Assembly: GCA_900556615.1 (NCBI GenBank)
Contig: USPP01000069.1
Span: forward strand, 1 to 7,399
Direction of reading: 5' to 3'
DNA: 7,399 bases
Origin: an uncultured Eubacteriales bacterium
GTDB taxonomy: Bacteria; Bacillota; Clostridia; Oscillospirales; CAG-272
Part shown: in pieces, positions 6,037 to 7,399 of the stretch
Layout: each line of letters opens with the position of its first letter
Numbering within the stretch: the stretch's first letter is position 1
Notes under the pieces: model-generated
Database searches by the model: none
Seen by the model: only the letters and a program-made list of their open reading frames with translations
What the model was told of the DNA's origin: nothing
Made by a program: the position numbers and the translations under genes

Positions 6037-6209
6037 GGCAATACCGCACAAGGATTGTTGTGCAGTCACGCCGCCGGATTTTTCGTCAGACAATACCAAT
6101 TGAGGAAACAGGAGTGGGCTCCTCTGCCGACGAAATTGGTGAAGGTTGACGGAAAAGCTGCAAGCAAATGTGCGACAAAGGCATTAACCGTGCACCCGGC
6201 GGTGTTGCC
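6037..6209 (+). repeat. 173-bp foldback (MITE-like) repeat, copy 2
   Basis: This is the opposite-orientation partner of 4104-4276 and has the same length. Its ends are GGCAATACCGCACA (6037-6050) and a more diverged GGCGGTGTTGCC (6198-6209). Nested inverted segments are TTGTTGTGCA (6055-6064) with TGTGCGACAA (6169-6178, with wobble pairs), TTTTTCGTCA (6079-6088) with TGACGGAAAA (6147-6156, one wobble), ACCAATT (6095-6101) with AATTGGT (6134-6140), and GAGGA (6102-6106) with TCCTC (6120-6124). It follows the LURP-one stop codon by 10 nt and would be transcribed as its 3' untranslated region. A TA dinucleotide on each side could be a target duplication, but copy 1 does not show the same. Confidence 0.85.
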
Positions 6210-6220
6210 TTAAAGCCGAA

Positions 6221-6251
6221 TACCGGCTGTCGATTAACCCGACGGCTGGTG
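6221..6251. other. Stem-loop between foldback repeat copy 2 and the terminator
   Basis: ACCGGCTGTCG (6222-6232) pairs with CGACGGCTGGT (6240-6250) through 11 pairs, two of them wobbles as RNA, around a 7-nt loop. No T-run follows, so it is not an intrinsic terminator. It may be a remnant of mobile or structured sequence, or chance. Confidence 0.4.
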
Positions 6252-6303
6252 TGGAGAATGAGACAGCGCATGAAAACAAAGTTCTGATCCTTATGAAGAA
6301 TTG

Positions 6304-6345
6304 AAAACCGACTCCGCCTGTTATTTAACAGGCGGAGTCGGTTTT
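6304..6345. terminator. Strong bidirectional intrinsic terminator
   Basis: A perfect 20-bp inverted repeat (6304-6323 and 6326-6345) with a GC-rich core and A-tract/T-tract ends forms a hairpin with a TTTT tail on both strands. It sits between the convergent LURP-one gene (+, ends 6026) and the minus-strand gene (ends 6362), 16 nt from the latter's stop codon, and so should end both transcripts. Confidence 0.92.
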
Positions 6346-6361
6346 GCCTTAAGCGTATTTT

Positions 6362-7399
6362 TCAGGATTTTGTGCTGATGTAACGTACAGTATTGATCAA
6401 CATAAGGTCCGCTATCGGATTCTTTCCGATGTTTTCCAGAATGTAGGGCATACTTACAATTACGCTTCCTTTTCCGTATTTGCTTTCCGCTATGGAGTAC
6501 GAGCTTCTGTATGCTCCCTCAACCCAAATATTTCCTGTTACAAAACCGGAACAAATCGGTTCGGGAGTTGCTTGGGTTTCAATGGTTTCGTGCGGGAAAA
6601 CGCTTCCGATATAATCCATATCGAACATTCCCGGTTTTATTCCTTCAAAGATGGGATGAGGCATCGGTACATATTCCTTGTGATAAAGCCAGTCCTGAGT
6701 GTAAACGCAATCGAAGTTCCCTTCGAATCCGGTTTTTTCAGCCAATTCTTTATGATCAAGGAAAAGCCGCGATTGCATGTATACGGTTTTTTGTCCCTGT
6801 TCCATCGCTTTGCGGAGAGATATCCATTTGTTCTCATCGGAATAATCAGCCGGATTTCCGATTATCACAGGGGCGTCGGTTTGCCCTTCGTAAGCCGCTG
6901 TTTTTATACCGTGTGAAGTCAGGAACGCTCTGACATTATCTTCAACACCCCAGGTATAAAGAAAAGCATTCGTGCTCTTGATATCTCTTTCGTCGGTGAT
7001 ATAAAACTCCAGCTTCTCTCCGGTCGGGGATCCTCCTTTGTTGAGGTTAGCATAGAGCGTATATTTGCCTGTCGGTACGTCAAGGGTGATTTCCTCGTCA
7101 AATACCGTTACGGCAAACGGCATGGAGTCGGGGATAACGATATCCGCGTCTTTCTTCCATACTATGCCGCATTCTCCGATGACACAGAAAGAAGCCGGAT
7201 ATACACCCGGAGTTAACGCATCTTCGGTAGCGAGGCTTGCTTTGACTCTGAAGGGACGGTTGGAGTATGCGTTTGTCGGATATGTCATGAGGCAGAAACG
7301 AAGAGGAGAAAAACCGTCGGAAATAGCGTCGAACATCTCAGGCTTCCAGCGTCTCCAATAAGTCCAAAGCCCTTCTCCGCACATACCGTGGTCAAGAAG
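6362..7399 (-). CDS. Probable C-terminal part of a GH2-type glycosidase-like protein with a glutamine-amidotransferase-like domain, 5' partial
   Basis: The minus-strand frame is open from 7399 to TGA at 6364-6362, giving 345 residues. The ATG at 7384 is internal: five in-frame residues (L-L-D-H-G) precede it at the window edge. Residues about 42-90 (N-A-Y-S-N-R-P-F, then T-P-G-V-Y-P-A and G-I-V-W-K-K) and about 93-135 look like beta-sandwich segments found after the catalytic barrel in GH2 beta-galactosidase-like enzymes. Residues about 145 to the end (P-V-I-I-G-N-P-A-D, H-P-I-F-E-G-I, Y-G-K-G-S-V-I-V-S-M-P, A-D-L-M-L-I-N-T-V-R-Y-I) look like the class I amidotransferase-like domain that often ends large glycosidases, where it is structural. 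No catalytic glutamates are in view, so family and substrate are uncertain. It converges on the + strand genes and appears unrelated to aromatic biosynthesis. Confidence 0.6.
   Translation of the reverse strand, partial: LLDHGMCGEGLWTYWRRWKPEMFDAISDGFSPLRFCLMTYPTNAYSNRPFRVKASLATEDALTPGVYPASFCVIGECGIVWKKDADIVIPDSMPFAVTVFDEEITLDVPTGKYTLYANLNKGGSPTGEKLEFYITDERDIKSTNAFLYTWGVEDNVRAFLTSHGIKTAAYEGQTDAPVIIGNPADYSDENKWISLRKAMEQGQKTVYMQSRLFLDHKELAEKTGFEGNFDCVYTQDWLYHKEYVPMPHPIFEGIKPGMFDMDYIGSVFPHETIETQATPEPICSGFVTGNIWVEGAYRSSYSIAESKYGKGSVIVSMPYILENIGKNPIADLMLINTVRYISTKS

Noticed and set aside
6086..6271. Minus-strand 61-residue ORF after the LURP-one gene.
   Set aside because: It lies across repeat copy 2 and a stem-loop, has no ribosome binding site of note, and has no counterpart in copy 1.
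6511..6933. Plus-strand ORFs opposite the glycosidase-like gene.
   Set aside because: Shadows of the minus-strand frame, which is open for over 1 kb and has protein-like domain patterns.

Overview
The window looks like part of a chromosome from an anaerobic Firmicute of class Clostridia, probably an Oscillospirales/Ruminococcaceae-type gut lineage. This is inference from moderate GC, strong AGGAG-type ribosome binding sites, an AroE-AroK fusion, and protein motifs of clostridial flavour (S-G-S-T-L-R in AroA, K-N-P-T-S-G-D in DAHP synthase). No species can be named from the sequence alone.

Positions 1-5407 are mainly an aromatic amino acid block on the + strand. In order it holds the end of shikimate dehydrogenase fused in frame to shikimate kinase (1-639, 5' end outside the window), EPSP synthase aroA (781-1980), a membrane-anchored SGNH/GDSL hydrolase (2028-3086), prephenate dehydrogenase tyrA (3162-4028) and a class I DAHP synthase (4379-5407). 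Together these cover the entry step of the shikimate pathway (DAHP synthase), its late-middle steps (shikimate dehydrogenase, shikimate kinase, EPSP synthase) and the committed tyrosine step (prephenate dehydrogenase). aroB, aroQ/aroD, aroC and pheA are not in view. The SGNH hydrolase is the only gene in this block with no obvious pathway role. Gaps from aroE-aroK to tyrA are 141, 47 and 75 nt with no convincing terminator, so one transcript is plausible.

The 350-nt gap 4029-4378 holds copy 1 of a 173-bp foldback repeat (4104-4276) and then an AT-rich leader to the DAHP synthase. After that gene come a weak terminator-like hairpin, a 53-nt near-perfect palindrome (5465-5517) and a small LURP-one/YxjI-like protein (5556-6026). 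The gap 6027-6361 holds copy 2 of the foldback repeat in opposite orientation (6037-6209), a further stem-loop (6221-6251) and a strong bidirectional terminator (6304-6345). A convergent minus-strand gene follows (6362-7399, 5' end outside the window). It is the C-terminal part of a large protein resembling GH2-type glycosidases, ending in a glutamine-amidotransferase-like domain.

The most notable unexplained structure is the pair of 173-bp foldback repeats that bracket the DAHP synthase and LURP-one genes in inverted orientation. The copies are diverged (roughly 80-85% identical by eye), keep the same length, and in one internal stem show a compensatory A-T to C-G change. They look like non-autonomous, MITE-type elements. 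No transposase, CRISPR array, tRNA or rRNA is visible.
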